Shown in pieces: positions 26,097 to 34,848 of a stretch of 62,098 nucleotides of DNA (position 1 is its first letter; each line of letters begins with the position of its first letter). The notes beneath the pieces are model-generated. The model was given only the letters and a program-made list of their open reading frames with translations. It had not been told where the DNA came from and made no database searches. This DNA comes from Nitrospira sp. (GTDB lineage Bacteria; Nitrospirota; Nitrospiria; Nitrospirales; Nitrospiraceae). Made by a program: the position numbers and the translations under genes. The stretch lies in the NCBI GenBank assembly GCA_013140455.1, contig JABFSU010000046.1, positions 1 to 62,098 on the forward strand. The letters are read 5' to 3'.

Positions 26097-27213
26097 TCGA
26101 ATGCGCAGTCTGATCGTAGTTGCGATCGCCTTGGTCTTGTGGCCTCAGCTTGGACTGACTGCCGATCGAGCGAAGAGTGCATCAGCAGCCAAGGCACCGG
26201 CCAGTGCCGAGCGGCACTTCAAGAATGTGAAGCAGCTCACGTTCGGCCGGCAAAATGCCGAAGCCTATTTTTCCTTCACGGGGAATAAGCTCATCTTCCA
26301 GTCAACCAACAACTGGATGAAAGACACCTATGCGGCCACACTGAAACCAGACGATATCCCCCTCGGCTGCTATCAGATGTATGTGATGGATCTGGAGAGT
26401 GACAATGTTCGCCTGGTGAGCACCGGGTCCGGTGCCACGACCTGCGGCTATTTCTTTCCTGGCGATCGGCGGGTCCTCTATTCATCCACCCATCTTCACG
26501 GGCCGAACTGTCCCCCCAAACCGAAGCGAGAAGGTCCGTACCGCTGGGCTCTCGACGACTATGATCTGTTTGCCGCCCGCATCGACGGGCAGGAGATGCA
26601 GCGGTTGACCAATACGCCCGGCTACGACGCGGAAGCCACGGTTTCGCCGGACGGCAAAACCATCGTGTGGACCTCGGTCAGAGACGGCGATTTGGATATT
26701 TATGCGATGGACCTCGATGGGTCTCACCATCGCCGCTTGACCGACGATGTCGGCTACGATGGCGGGGCGTTCTTTTCTCCGGACAGCAAACGCATTGTCT
26801 ATCGGGCGTCCCATCCCACGGATCCGGCGGAGATCGCGCACTACAAAGAGTTATTGGGGCAGCGGCTGGTGGAGCCGGGCCAACTGGAACTGTTCATCAT
26901 GAATGCCGACGGCAGCGGAAAGCACCAGGTGACCTCGAACGGCGCATCAAATTTTTCACCCTTCTTTCACCCGGACGGGAAACGGATCGTGTTCTCTTCG
27001 AACGTGGAAACCCGCGGAGAGGGCGGACGGCCGAGCTTTCATCTGTATCTTGCGGGCGATGACGGCGCCGGGTTAGAACGTTTGACGTTTGACGGGCAGT
27101 TCAACAGCTTTCCGATGTTCTCGCCGGACGGCAAGCGCGTGGTCTGGGTGTCCGACCGCAACGCGAAGCAGCCGGGCGAGTTCAATGTCTTCCTGGCAGA
27201 TTGGGTGCCGTAA
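26083..27213 (+). CDS. TolB-like exported beta-propeller protein (PD40 repeats)
   Basis: A 376-residue protein with a signal peptide ending LGLTADRA and a WD40-like propeller. At least four PD40 repeats are visible: SPDGKTIVWTS, SPDSKRIVYRAS, HPDGKRIVFSSN and SPDGKRVVWVSD, each after a short LTDD or LTFDG type loop. Such periplasmic propellers resemble the TolB C-terminal domain but lack its N-terminal domain, so this is not TolB itself. A strong AAGGAGG site precedes the tandem GTG-ATG at 26080-26083. It is translationally coupled to the M1 peptidase; the pair may work on periplasmic peptides. Confidence 0.85.
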   Translation: MNSGNRMRSLIVVAIALVLWPQLGLTADRAKSASAAKAPASAERHFKNVKQLTFGRQNAEAYFSFTGNKLIFQSTNNWMKDTYAATLKPDDIPLGCYQMYVMDLESDNVRLVSTGSGATTCGYFFPGDRRVLYSSTHLHGPNCPPKPKREGPYRWALDDYDLFAARIDGQEMQRLTNTPGYDAEATVSPDGKTIVWTSVRDGDLDIYAMDLDGSHHRRLTDDVGYDGGAFFSPDSKRIVYRASHPTDPAEIAHYKELLGQRLVEPGQLELFIMNADGSGKHQVTSNGASNFSPFFHPDGKRIVFSSNVETRGEGGRPSFHLYLAGDDGAGLERLTFDGQFNSFPMFSPDGKRVVWVSDRNAKQPGEFNVFLADWVP

Positions 27214-27243
27214 GGCAGCGATACGTGGCGAGTGATCGGTCAC

Positions 27244-28341
27244 ATGGATAATTCTGATCCAGTTCCCTCCTCGGGTCAGGAGTCGCGAGCCTCGTCTCTC
27301 GTGTCTCTGGCCAGTCTCTGTGCGGCTTTGGTTTGTGTGTTCTGGGGGCTCCGCCAACTCGATGGTCCGACCGCGCGGTATCTGCGAACGATCACGACGC
27401 CGGAAGGCGGCGGGACGTTGACAGTTCCCTGGATGGCGTTCGTGAGTCATGCCGGGAACTGGATCGGCGACGGGAGGCAGTTGTTGATCGTCAGTGCGAT
27501 CCTGCTGGCCGTCGGGTGGATGCTGCCGGTTTCGCGCGGGCTTGTGATCGGCGTCCAAACCCTGTGGGCGCACGGGTTGGCCACGGTCCTCGTCCATACG
27601 GTGAAGCATCTCGTCGGCCGGCCGCGGCCGAAATTCTCTGCATCGGGCGAGTGGTCGATCGCGCCGTCGCTGGCCTCCGGGTTCGACTCCTTTCCGTCCG
27701 GCCATACCACGGCGACGTTTGCACTCGCGGTTGTTCTGAGCCGCCGCTTTCCCTTGCTGGCATCGCTGTTCATCGGCATCGCGGCATTCGTCGCGCTCAG
27801 TCGGGTATTGCGCGGATCGCACTTTCCCAGCGATGTCTTCGGCGGATGGGTATTGGGGACAGTAAGCGGGATGGTGGCGGCGGCTCCGTGGAAAGACTGG
27901 CGTTTGTCGATAGAATCCGCGCTGTATCAGACCGCAATCGGAACGGTGTGGGGCTTTGCGCTCTTGTGGGCATTGGCTGTTCCGGTCGAGGCCGGACCGG
28001 AAGGCCTCATTCTCACTGGGGTTGGTGCCTCGCTGGTGGTTGTCGGCGTTTGGAGTCGCATGCGCATGCGATGGTCGAGCCACGCAGCTGCTACGATGAG
28101 ATCGGCACAGGGGCCGATGATGGCGATGGCCATTGGGTTATCGCTGATGTCCACGGCACCGATAGTGATGGCGGCAGCCGGGTTACTCTGTGTGGCGTTC
28201 TGGTTTCGTGGAGATCCGGTCCAGAATATTGCAGAAGAGTCCTGCTGGATCCCTGTAGTAAGGGAGTGTGAGTTGGCGGCTGTGGTACTGCTTAGCCTGG
28301 CCGTTCTCGTGGCGGGTCGAGGTGTTCTGCCATGGTCTTGA
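27244..28341 (+). CDS. PAP2-family membrane phosphatase
   Basis: A 365-residue polytopic membrane protein. The three PAP2 signatures are in order: KHLVGRPRP, then FPSGHTT, then SRVLRGSHFPSDVFGG with the catalytic histidine. Family members dephosphorylate undecaprenyl pyrophosphate, phosphatidylglycerophosphate or lipid A. The C-terminal 130 residues add several more hydrophobic helices without known motifs. A GTG at 27232 is an alternative start. It converges on a cluster of glycosyltransferases on the other strand, suggesting a link to polyprenyl-phosphate recycling. Confidence 0.87.
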   Translation: MDNSDPVPSSGQESRASSLVSLASLCAALVCVFWGLRQLDGPTARYLRTITTPEGGGTLTVPWMAFVSHAGNWIGDGRQLLIVSAILLAVGWMLPVSRGLVIGVQTLWAHGLATVLVHTVKHLVGRPRPKFSASGEWSIAPSLASGFDSFPSGHTTATFALAVVLSRRFPLLASLFIGIAAFVALSRVLRGSHFPSDVFGGWVLGTVSGMVAAAPWKDWRLSIESALYQTAIGTVWGFALLWALAVPVEAGPEGLILTGVGASLVVVGVWSRMRMRWSSHAAATMRSAQGPMMAMAIGLSLMSTAPIVMAAAGLLCVAFWFRGDPVQNIAEESCWIPVVRECELAAVVLLSLAVLVAGRGVLPWS

Positions 28342-28381
28342 GGCGTGAAGACGATTGTCCGCCCCGCGCGGTTCACATGTG

Positions 28382-30205
28382 CTAGTGACCGAAGATTTTT
28401 GGTTCAAGAGCCGGTGGCGGCGGGAGTATTCCCTCTGGAATCTTCACCATCGGCTCACTGGCTAAGAGCAGATAGCCGTAGCGCTTTAAGATCGGCTGGT
28501 AATTCTTGAGATCCCCCGGCAGTTTGTCCACAAAGGATTCCGGTAATAGAATCATCGTGCGGCCAGGCTGGCTCAAGGCCGTGCGGAGATTCGCTTCTTC
28601 ACCCGATCCCACAAAGAGCACTTTTCGCCTGGCATAAAAGGCCGTTGAAGGTCGCGTCGCTCCGTAGGCGATCAGTTGTTCGCCCGGCGCCAGGTTCAAT
28701 CCTGCCGCGTAGGCCAGCTCTTGCTGCGGCGCGACGAAATAGCGATTCGCTGCCGGCAGAACGAAGATCATCAGCGCAAGCACCACGCCGAACAAGGATC
28801 CGCCGGCTGCCCAGAAAGCCCCGCCGCGCCTGGTTTCGGACAGACCGAACAATCCCACCAGTCCCATACCTACCAGCAAGACTGTGGCGGCCATATAGGG
28901 TCCGCTGCCCAGTGAGAGCTGCGTGGCCAACGGATATTCCTTCGTGAGCTTGCTTGCCAGCATCGTGTCGTAGATCCAGGGCAGACAGGCCATGGCTCCC
29001 GCCAGAAGAAATCCCAGCCACATGACCAGGTGAACAGACGCATTGGCACCTCTGGTCGAAGGCTCTCTCACGCAACGCGACCAATAGGAGGCGGTCAGGA
29101 TCGCGGCGGCGGGAAAGAGCGGTCCGATGTAATGGGGGAGCCTCGTCGAAGAGAGCGTGAAAAACACGAAGGTCGCGAAGACCCAGGCGGCGGCGAACCA
29201 GTCTAATTTGTCTGTAGGTGTGGGAACAGGGATGACGGTCGATGAGTCTGGTACCTCGCCGGACATTTCACGTGTCAGGGGTAAGGCCTTACGTTCTGCG
29301 CGCCAGCTCTTGTAGGTCTGCGGCCAGGCAAAGAGCAGCCAGCCGCTCCAGGGGAAAAAGCCGAGCAGCAACACCGGAATGTAGAACAAGAACCCGAAGC
29401 TGTGCCCTTCCATTGGCTTGAGAAAGCGCCCGACAGTGTTGGCCTGCGCGGAGGCAGTGTACTCGCTGCCGTGGAGCCACCACATGCCCGCGTACCAGGG
29501 CAGCGCGATCAGAATCGTCAATGCCGTGCCCGTGAAGGGGCGTCCTTCCTGCCAGAAGGACCGCCACTGTTTCGTGAGAGACAGGTAGAGCGCCACGACG
29601 ATCAGAGGAACAAGGAACCCCACCGGTCCCTTTGCCAGCGTCGCAATGCCCATGGCCACATAGCAGATCCACATCCAGGGGCGTCGCTCGCGCGTGGTCT
29701 GAAATCCCAGCCAGAAGGCGAAGAGCGAGAGCGTGGTGAAAAAGATCAGCACGCTGTCGGTCAGAGCCATGCGATTGAGCCCGATCATCTGAAGATTGAG
29801 CGCCAGCATCAGCGCGGCAAGCAGACCCGTATTCGCATCGCGCAGGCGCGCGAGAAACAGATAGAGCATCAGGACCAGGCCGAGTCCGAAGAGCGCCGAC
29901 GGGAATCGCGCGGCGAACTCGCTGACGCCGAAGGTCTTATACGACGCGCTCATCAGCCAGTAGACCAGTACGGGTTTCGCGTAGCGGGGTTCGTAGTTGA
30001 AGGTGGGGCTCATCCAGTCGCCGGTTTCGAGCATTTCTCGTCCGGCTTCGGCGTTGCGGCCTTCGTCGCGATCGGTCAGGCCAAGCGCGCCTAGATTCCA
30101 AAAGAACAGGATGCCGCAGAGGATCAGCAGCACTGCGATGTGACGAATGACCGGCGATGGATGTCCGGGCGAAAGCCCGGGCAGCTGCGAAGCGGACTCA
30201 CTCAT
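28382..30205 (-). CDS. ArnT/PMT-type (GT39/GT83) membrane glycosyltransferase
   Basis: A 607-residue protein with around a dozen hydrophobic helices. Near the N-terminus the periplasmic loop LTDRDEGRNAEAGREML carries the acidic pair conserved in dolichyl-phosphate-mannose and ArnT-type transferases, followed by YEPRYAKPVLVYWLM. The soluble C-terminal domain ends in the proline-rich LPPPPALEPK. These enzymes move a sugar from a polyprenyl phosphate donor to lipid A or another acceptor. The ATG at 30205 overlaps the previous stop. It is the last of three coupled genes with the LAB_N protein and GT2, which would make the lipid-linked donor. Confidence 0.87.
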   Translation of the reverse strand: MSESASQLPGLSPGHPSPVIRHIAVLLILCGILFFWNLGALGLTDRDEGRNAEAGREMLETGDWMSPTFNYEPRYAKPVLVYWLMSASYKTFGVSEFAARFPSALFGLGLVLMLYLFLARLRDANTGLLAALMLALNLQMIGLNRMALTDSVLIFFTTLSLFAFWLGFQTTRERRPWMWICYVAMGIATLAKGPVGFLVPLIVVALYLSLTKQWRSFWQEGRPFTGTALTILIALPWYAGMWWLHGSEYTASAQANTVGRFLKPMEGHSFGFLFYIPVLLLGFFPWSGWLLFAWPQTYKSWRAERKALPLTREMSGEVPDSSTVIPVPTPTDKLDWFAAAWVFATFVFFTLSSTRLPHYIGPLFPAAAILTASYWSRCVREPSTRGANASVHLVMWLGFLLAGAMACLPWIYDTMLASKLTKEYPLATQLSLGSGPYMAATVLLVGMGLVGLFGLSETRRGGAFWAAGGSLFGVVLALMIFVLPAANRYFVAPQQELAYAAGLNLAPGEQLIAYGATRPSTAFYARRKVLFVGSGEEANLRTALSQPGRTMILLPESFVDKLPGDLKNYQPILKRYGYLLLASEPMVKIPEGILPPPPALEPKIFGH

Positions 30206-30495
30206 CCCTGATCGCTCTTGACGGGGTTGGTGTGCTTCGGGCGGTAGATCAGCATGAGATTGCGCACGTAGACGACGGCGCCGATGCTCTGCCCGGCAAT
30301 GAAGACCGGATCTTTCCGATAGATGGCATAGGCCAGCGTGATGAGGCCTCCAACGAGGCTCAAGTACCAGAAAGAGATCGGCACTTTGCTGGACGCACTG
30401 CGTTCCGAGGCGAGCCATTGCACGATCCACCGGCCGAAGAACAGACCCTGGCCGAGAAATCCCGTGGCAATCCAGATAGTGTCAGTCGTGATCAT
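30202..30495 (-). CDS. Lipid-A-disaccharide synthase N-terminal domain (LAB_N) protein
   Basis: A 97-residue protein with three hydrophobic helices and the LAB_N pattern GLFFGRWIVQWLASER, then PISFWYLSLVGGLITLAYAIY and the conserved DPVFIAGQSIG. Stand-alone LAB_N proteins resemble small multidrug-type membrane subunits and are usually encoded between a DPM1-like GT2 and an ArnT-like GT39, exactly as here. They are proposed to help flip or use polyprenyl-linked sugars, but this has not been shown for this protein. It overlaps the GT39 gene by four bases (ATGA). Confidence 0.88.
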   Translation of the reverse strand: MITTDTIWIATGFLGQGLFFGRWIVQWLASERSASSKVPISFWYLSLVGGLITLAYAIYRKDPVFIAGQSIGAVVYVRNLMLIYRPKHTNPVKSDQG

Positions 30496-30512
30496 AGAAA
30501 GGGAGCCGCGAG

Positions 30513-31244
30513 TTAGTGACGTAGTGTGTACCGTAAACAGCGATGTTGCATCCAGCGCACGGCGATCAGATCGTAGAGGCTCTTGAAGAGCCGGTTGCCG
30601 ACGCCGTATTTGGAAGTCCCGTGCGCCCGGGGATGGTGGCTGACCGGAATTTCGGTGACGGTGAAGCCGTGCATGAGGGCTAAGGCCGGGAAAAACCGGT
30701 GCATGCCGGTAAAGAGCTGCAGCTTGTCCACGACGGCGCGCCGGAAAATTTTCAAGGAACAGCCGGTGTCGTGCACGCGGTCACCGGTCACGGCGCTACG
30801 CACCGCGTTGGCGATGCGCGAAGACAGCTTTCGGACGAGATTATCGTTGCGGCTGGTGCGCCACCCGCACACCAGATCGAATTGCCGTAGAAGGGGCAGC
30901 ATCTTGTCGATGTCGGCCGGATCGTTTTGCAGATCGCCGTCCAGTGTAATGACCAGTTCGCCGGTGGAATGTTTGAATCCGGCGTCGAAGGCGGAGGATT
31001 GTCCGTAGTTCCGGTCGAAGTGCAGGACGCGGACGGCCGGATAGGTTTGTTGGAGCCGGTCCAGCAATTCGCTGCTGCCGTCGCTGCTGCCGTCATCCAC
31101 GTACACGAGTTCGAACGGTGCCGTTTTGGATTCTTCGCGAGCCGACAGGACCTTGAGCACCCGTTCGGTCAGCGGCGTGAGATTGTCCCGTTCATCCTTG
31201 ATGGGAATGACGACGGAGGCCCATGGGCGAGGTGATGGGCTCAT
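30513..31244 (-). CDS. DPM1-like polyprenyl-phosphate glycosyltransferase (GT2)
   Basis: A 243-residue GT-A glycosyltransferase with VVIPIKDERDNL, the nucleotide loop YVDDGSSDGS, the DXD-type DGDLQNDP motif and GWRTSRNDN before the acceptor region. It lacks the C-terminal transmembrane pair of ArnC/GtrB, so it is probably cytosolic and membrane-associated. Its likely product is a polyprenyl-phosphate sugar used by the GT39 enzyme downstream. It lies 17 bases upstream of the LAB_N gene on the same strand. The sugar cannot be read from sequence. Confidence 0.9.
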   Translation of the reverse strand: MSPSPRPWASVVIPIKDERDNLTPLTERVLKVLSAREESKTAPFELVYVDDGSSDGSSELLDRLQQTYPAVRVLHFDRNYGQSSAFDAGFKHSTGELVITLDGDLQNDPADIDKMLPLLRQFDLVCGWRTSRNDNLVRKLSSRIANAVRSAVTGDRVHDTGCSLKIFRRAVVDKLQLFTGMHRFFPALALMHGFTVTEIPVSHHPRAHGTSKYGVGNRLFKSLYDLIAVRWMQHRCLRYTLRH

Positions 31245-31366
31245 GAGGCGTAGCGCGGTCTGGATGAGTGTAGCAATATTGTCACGTCGGCATTCTAACG
31301 AATGGTCCGGAGACCGTCAAACGCCGGATCGTTCGCTTTTGCGATGTTGCGCGGGCGGGTGTGCTG

Positions 31367-31789
31367 TTACTTGACCACCAGCACCGTGCAAGGGGACAAG
31401 CGCACGAGATTTTGCGACGTGCCGCCCCAGATGCGGCCGAAGATGTTGGAGTGCCCGGTGAAGCCGACGACCAGGAGATCGAAGTTCCCGTCTTTGGCAA
31501 ACGTTGTGATGGCCTCTACGGGATGTCCGGGCACGACATGGGACGTGAGTGTGACTCTCTGGGTGGCCGCCACCGCTTCCGCTTCCTGTATCACGCGGTG
31601 GAAAAACTCCCGGGCCTCCTCCTTCGCTTCGTCCAGTTCGCCCATCAGCGCGCCGTAGCGCGGCAAGTGCTCCTCGACGGAAATTTCATGCAACTCCGCT
31701 CCGTCGCGCTTCGCGAGAGCCAGCGCCGTTTGGAGCGCTTTCTTGGCGCCCTCGGATCCGTCGTTGCCCACCAGGATTTTTCGAAACAT
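31367..31789 (-). CDS. Universal stress protein (UspA family)
   Basis: A 140-residue single-domain Usp with start MFRKILVGNDGSEGAKKAL and the phosphate-binding signature GFTGHSNIFGRIWGGTSQN near the C-terminus, followed by SPCTVLVV. This indicates an ATP-binding type protein, though the final spacing differs by one residue from the G-2x-G-9x-G-S/T consensus. An upstream in-frame extension is ignored because a GGAGGGAGG ribosome site lies just before the ATG at 31789. It is the gene after the cation/proton antiporter, 59 bases away on the same strand. Confidence 0.9.
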   Translation of the reverse strand: MFRKILVGNDGSEGAKKALQTALALAKRDGAELHEISVEEHLPRYGALMGELDEAKEEAREFFHRVIQEAEAVAATQRVTLTSHVVPGHPVEAITTFAKDGNFDLLVVGFTGHSNIFGRIWGGTSQNLVRLSPCTVLVVK

Positions 31790-31848
31790 GGTCAGGCCTC
31801 CCTCCGTGAGATGCAATAGCGGCGTTATCGAACTGAACCAGACTGAGG

Positions 31849-33000
31849 CTATTTCGGCGGCTTGTTGTCCGTCCAGCGTTCTTCGGCAGGCTTGCCGCCG
31901 GGGTCGAACCATCGCTCAGCGATCAGCGTGGGGATAATCGCCGTCAGGATCACCACGGTCACCAGTGTCGCATACTGCTCGCGGGTGATCAGATGATGTT
32001 CCAGTCCGAAGAGCGACGAAATAGTCCCGAAGGTCAGGCCTGTCGCCATCAGCAGCGTGGTGTACATGCCTTCCTTCGGGTGGAATCGAAACAGTCTGGT
32101 CAAGGGCCAGACGCTCACCAGCTTTGCGGCCGTGTTGACGGTGAAGAACAGGCCGATCAATGCCGTGGTGACGAGCACGGCCTTGAGGCTGACCAGCACG
32201 CCGGCCTTGAGAAAATAGAAGGGCGTCAGAATCGTCAGGGCGATGGTTCGTAAGCGGTGGGCCAGGTTCTTGTTGGCGAGAAAAATCGGCGCCAGCACGA
32301 GGCCGACGAGGTAGGCGGGGAGCACCGCCTCGCTTTGAGCCGCGTTCGCCAGGGCGCCGAGGGCGAAGAGGATCAGCAGCACGAACTTGAGTTCAGGCTC
32401 ACTGATCCGCTTCCCGACCCGGTTGAAAAACCAGCGGGTGATGCCGGGCAGTTGCCAGAGGGTGACTGCCGTCACCGCAAGAAAGACGACCAGCCACCAG
32501 TCGTACCGCGCGAACAGCAGCCCCAACGCCAGCACCGATCCCAGATCGGTCACGAAGCAGGCAGCGAGGATGATTTTGCCCAGTTCGAGTTCATTGTGGC
32601 CGCGCTCGACGAGCACGGTATAGACCACGGCAACGGAGGTGGCGCAGAGGGCGATACCCGCCACCTGCGACGCCTCAAGCGACCAGCCAGCCCCCCAATA
32701 GGCCACGGCCGTCACGCTGAGGCAGGGCACCAGAAACGACGCCAGCCCGATCCCGATCGTCTCCTTCCACTTATTTTTCATGACGTCAAGATCGATTTCG
32801 GCACCGGCGAGAAACGTCAGGACGGCACTGCCGAACCCCGCCAGTGACAGGATCCACGAGGTGGGTTGAATGCCCAGCACATTGCCGCCGGCGATGCCGA
32901 CGCAGATTTCCACCAGCGCGACGGACACGCCGATGCGCACAGAGATGAGTGACGCCAGCAAGGCCATCCCCATCCAGATCGCGGCGGTCTCCCAGGTCAT
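31849..33000 (-). CDS. Cation:proton antiporter (CPA2 family, KefB/GerN type)
   Basis: A 383-residue membrane protein with about 11-12 hydrophobic helices. The CPA2 hallmarks are the LVEICVGIAGGNVLG segment, the FLAGAEIDLD motif and the ATSVAVVYTVL / CFVTDLGSVLALG region that holds the ion-binding aspartate. It has no TrkA-N or other regulatory domain at the C-terminus. It probably exchanges sodium or potassium for protons. It sits between a universal stress protein and the ABC-like gene on the same strand, which suggests a stress-response group. Confidence 0.88.
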   Translation of the reverse strand: MTWETAAIWMGMALLASLISVRIGVSVALVEICVGIAGGNVLGIQPTSWILSLAGFGSAVLTFLAGAEIDLDVMKNKWKETIGIGLASFLVPCLSVTAVAYWGAGWSLEASQVAGIALCATSVAVVYTVLVERGHNELELGKIILAACFVTDLGSVLALGLLFARYDWWLVVFLAVTAVTLWQLPGITRWFFNRVGKRISEPELKFVLLILFALGALANAAQSEAVLPAYLVGLVLAPIFLANKNLAHRLRTIALTILTPFYFLKAGVLVSLKAVLVTTALIGLFFTVNTAAKLVSVWPLTRLFRFHPKEGMYTTLLMATGLTFGTISSLFGLEHHLITREQYATLVTVVILTAIIPTLIAERWFDPGGKPAEERWTDNKPPK

Positions 33001-33020
33001 GCCCGTCGCTCCATCGTGAA

Positions 33021-34703
33021 TTACGCGACCGTCACGCGGCGGTCGACATAGGTGGCAAACGTCGGATCGTTGGTGACGAAGATGACCGACCAGGGTTCGT
33101 CCTTGGAGCAGAGCCGGCGCAAAATCGTTTCGCGTAGCGTGGGAATCATGTTGTGCAGGGTGCCGTCGATGATCAGGACATGCGGCCGGATCACAATGGC
33201 GCGGGCGAGCAGGAGGCGCAGTGTCTGACTCAACGTGAACTGATCGCGGTGGCCCGTCACCTGTGTCGCCAGGCCGTCCGGAAAGTGATCGATCTCATCG
33301 TCCAGCTCTACGAAATGGAGCGCCCACAGAATATCGTCATGGGAGATGGCAGGGCGGCCCAGTGTCAGATTGTCCTCGATCGTCCCTTCGAGCAGCGTGG
33401 GCTGTGAGTCGAGCATCAAGCCGCGATAGGGGTCAATCGACTCCAGGCTCACCTCGACCAGATTCATATCGTTGTAACGCACCACGCCGCCGGTGGGAGG
33501 GAGCAGGCCGGCCAAAACCTTGGTCACGGCGGTCTTTTGCACATTGGACTGGCAGAGCAGGGCGATTTTCTCCCCGGCGACGACGTTCAAATCGAGATGC
33601 TCGAACAGCGGAGTCGAGTTCGGATGGGCGAAGGAAAGATTGCGTGCGGCGATCGAGATCCCCTCCAATCCGAAATGTCCCATCGGCACAATCGCTTTGG
33701 CGCCATGGCTATCCTGGGGGAGTGAAAAAAACGCATTCATCTCACGGAAGGAGACGAATGCGAAAAACATGTGGACCATGCGGCGCGCCAGCGTGTCCAT
33801 GTTCAGGAGCAGCTGCCCCGCCAGCAGTTCTGCGGCGGCGAACTGGCCGACCGTGAGTTGGCCGGTTGAGACGAGCATGCCGGCTGTGGCGATCATGCCG
33901 GTATGGCCGACGACTTGCCAGAGCGCCGCCGCCTTATATTGGCGGCCGGTCAGCAGGTCAGAGCGGCGTTGCCGCACGCGGGCGTAGGCCTTCGTCAGCG
34001 TATCGGTTTTCTGCAAGAGATAGGGGCTGTGTCCGGCGGCGCGCAAGTGCGGGAGATTTGCCGCGATGTTTTGCATCCAGTGGTAGATCTCATAATTCAG
34101 TCGCGACATTTCCAGCGTAATCAGGAAGCCGCCCCGGCCGAACAGGGTCAGCAGGACCACGAAGCCGGTGATCAGCGTGACGTTGTAGAGCAGGAAATAG
34201 GGGTGGAACAAGACCAGCATGGTCATGCCGATGCTTCCGACCACGGCCACATTGAACAGATCGGCCACCATGGCGACGAGGGCGCGGGTCAGCAGGTCGG
34301 CTTCGGCAAAGCGGTGCGCATGCTGCGGGAGAAACGATTCTTCCTGAAGCCGCGGCAGCGTCTCGGTGAAGGCGATAGCAATGCGGGTGTAGATGCGTTG
34401 CTGCAAGGTTTCTACGGCCCGACCTTGCAAGATGCGGAAGGCGGCCACGCCCGTGAGGGCGCAGCCCACGACGAGGGCCAGCGTGAAGATCATGGCCGGC
34501 TGCACGGCAAAAGAAAAGGTGCTGACCAGTTCCTGCACGGCGATCGGGACGCAGAGCATGAACATTCCGATGGCCAGGGCATAGGACGCGATGATGCCGA
34601 GCATCTTCCGCTCAAGCCGGATCAGTAACCCCAATTGAGTCAGGATGTCGTCGAGGATGTTACGGAGCTGATACTGAGAGAATGCAGGATCCGGTGCGGC
34701 CAT
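33021..34703 (-). CDS. ABC exporter-like protein with degenerate nucleotide-binding domain
   Basis: A 560-residue fusion of a six-helix ABC exporter membrane domain (about 30-320) and a C-terminal ABC domain (about 345-560). Fold markers survive: AARNLSFAH, GEKIALL, VLAGLLPPTGG, LLEGTIEDNL and LLLARAIV. The catalytic motifs do not. Walker A reads CQSNVQKT at 384-391, with all glycines lost and only Lys-Thr kept. The signature LSGGQ has become LSQTL (491-495). Walker B ends IIDG at 511-514, so the catalytic glutamate is glycine. The switch histidine is Asn545. ATP hydrolysis by the usual route is unlikely. The frame is intact with a good GGAG site, so it is not an obvious pseudogene. Confidence 0.85.
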   Translation of the reverse strand: MAAPDPAFSQYQLRNILDDILTQLGLLIRLERKMLGIIASYALAIGMFMLCVPIAVQELVSTFSFAVQPAMIFTLALVVGCALTGVAAFRILQGRAVETLQQRIYTRIAIAFTETLPRLQEESFLPQHAHRFAEADLLTRALVAMVADLFNVAVVGSIGMTMLVLFHPYFLLYNVTLITGFVVLLTLFGRGGFLITLEMSRLNYEIYHWMQNIAANLPHLRAAGHSPYLLQKTDTLTKAYARVRQRRSDLLTGRQYKAAALWQVVGHTGMIATAGMLVSTGQLTVGQFAAAELLAGQLLLNMDTLARRMVHMFFAFVSFREMNAFFSLPQDSHGAKAIVPMGHFGLEGISIAARNLSFAHPNSTPLFEHLDLNVVAGEKIALLCQSNVQKTAVTKVLAGLLPPTGGVVRYNDMNLVEVSLESIDPYRGLMLDSQPTLLEGTIEDNLTLGRPAISHDDILWALHFVELDDEIDHFPDGLATQVTGHRDQFTLSQTLRLLLARAIVIRPHVLIIDGTLHNMIPTLRETILRRLCSKDEPWSVIFVTNDPTFATYVDRRVTVA

Positions 34704-34848
34704 GACGAAGCTCCTACCAGAGGGTGCGTAGGAGTTATCAGCCTGGGTAGAGACCGCAGGCGGTTCCGGTGAACCCCATCACCGTAAGGAATCTATCACT
34801 GCTTATATACGCCTGAGGCCTGGGCGTCAATGGAAGGGCGACTACGTG

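Noticed and set aside
27333-28271. A 312-codon frame overlapping the PAP2 gene
   Set aside because: The PAP2 frame carries all three catalytic motifs; this one is arginine-rich and motif-free.
32257-32847. A plus-strand frame inside the antiporter gene
   Set aside because: Its biased charged composition reflects the GC-rich antisense strand of a membrane protein gene.
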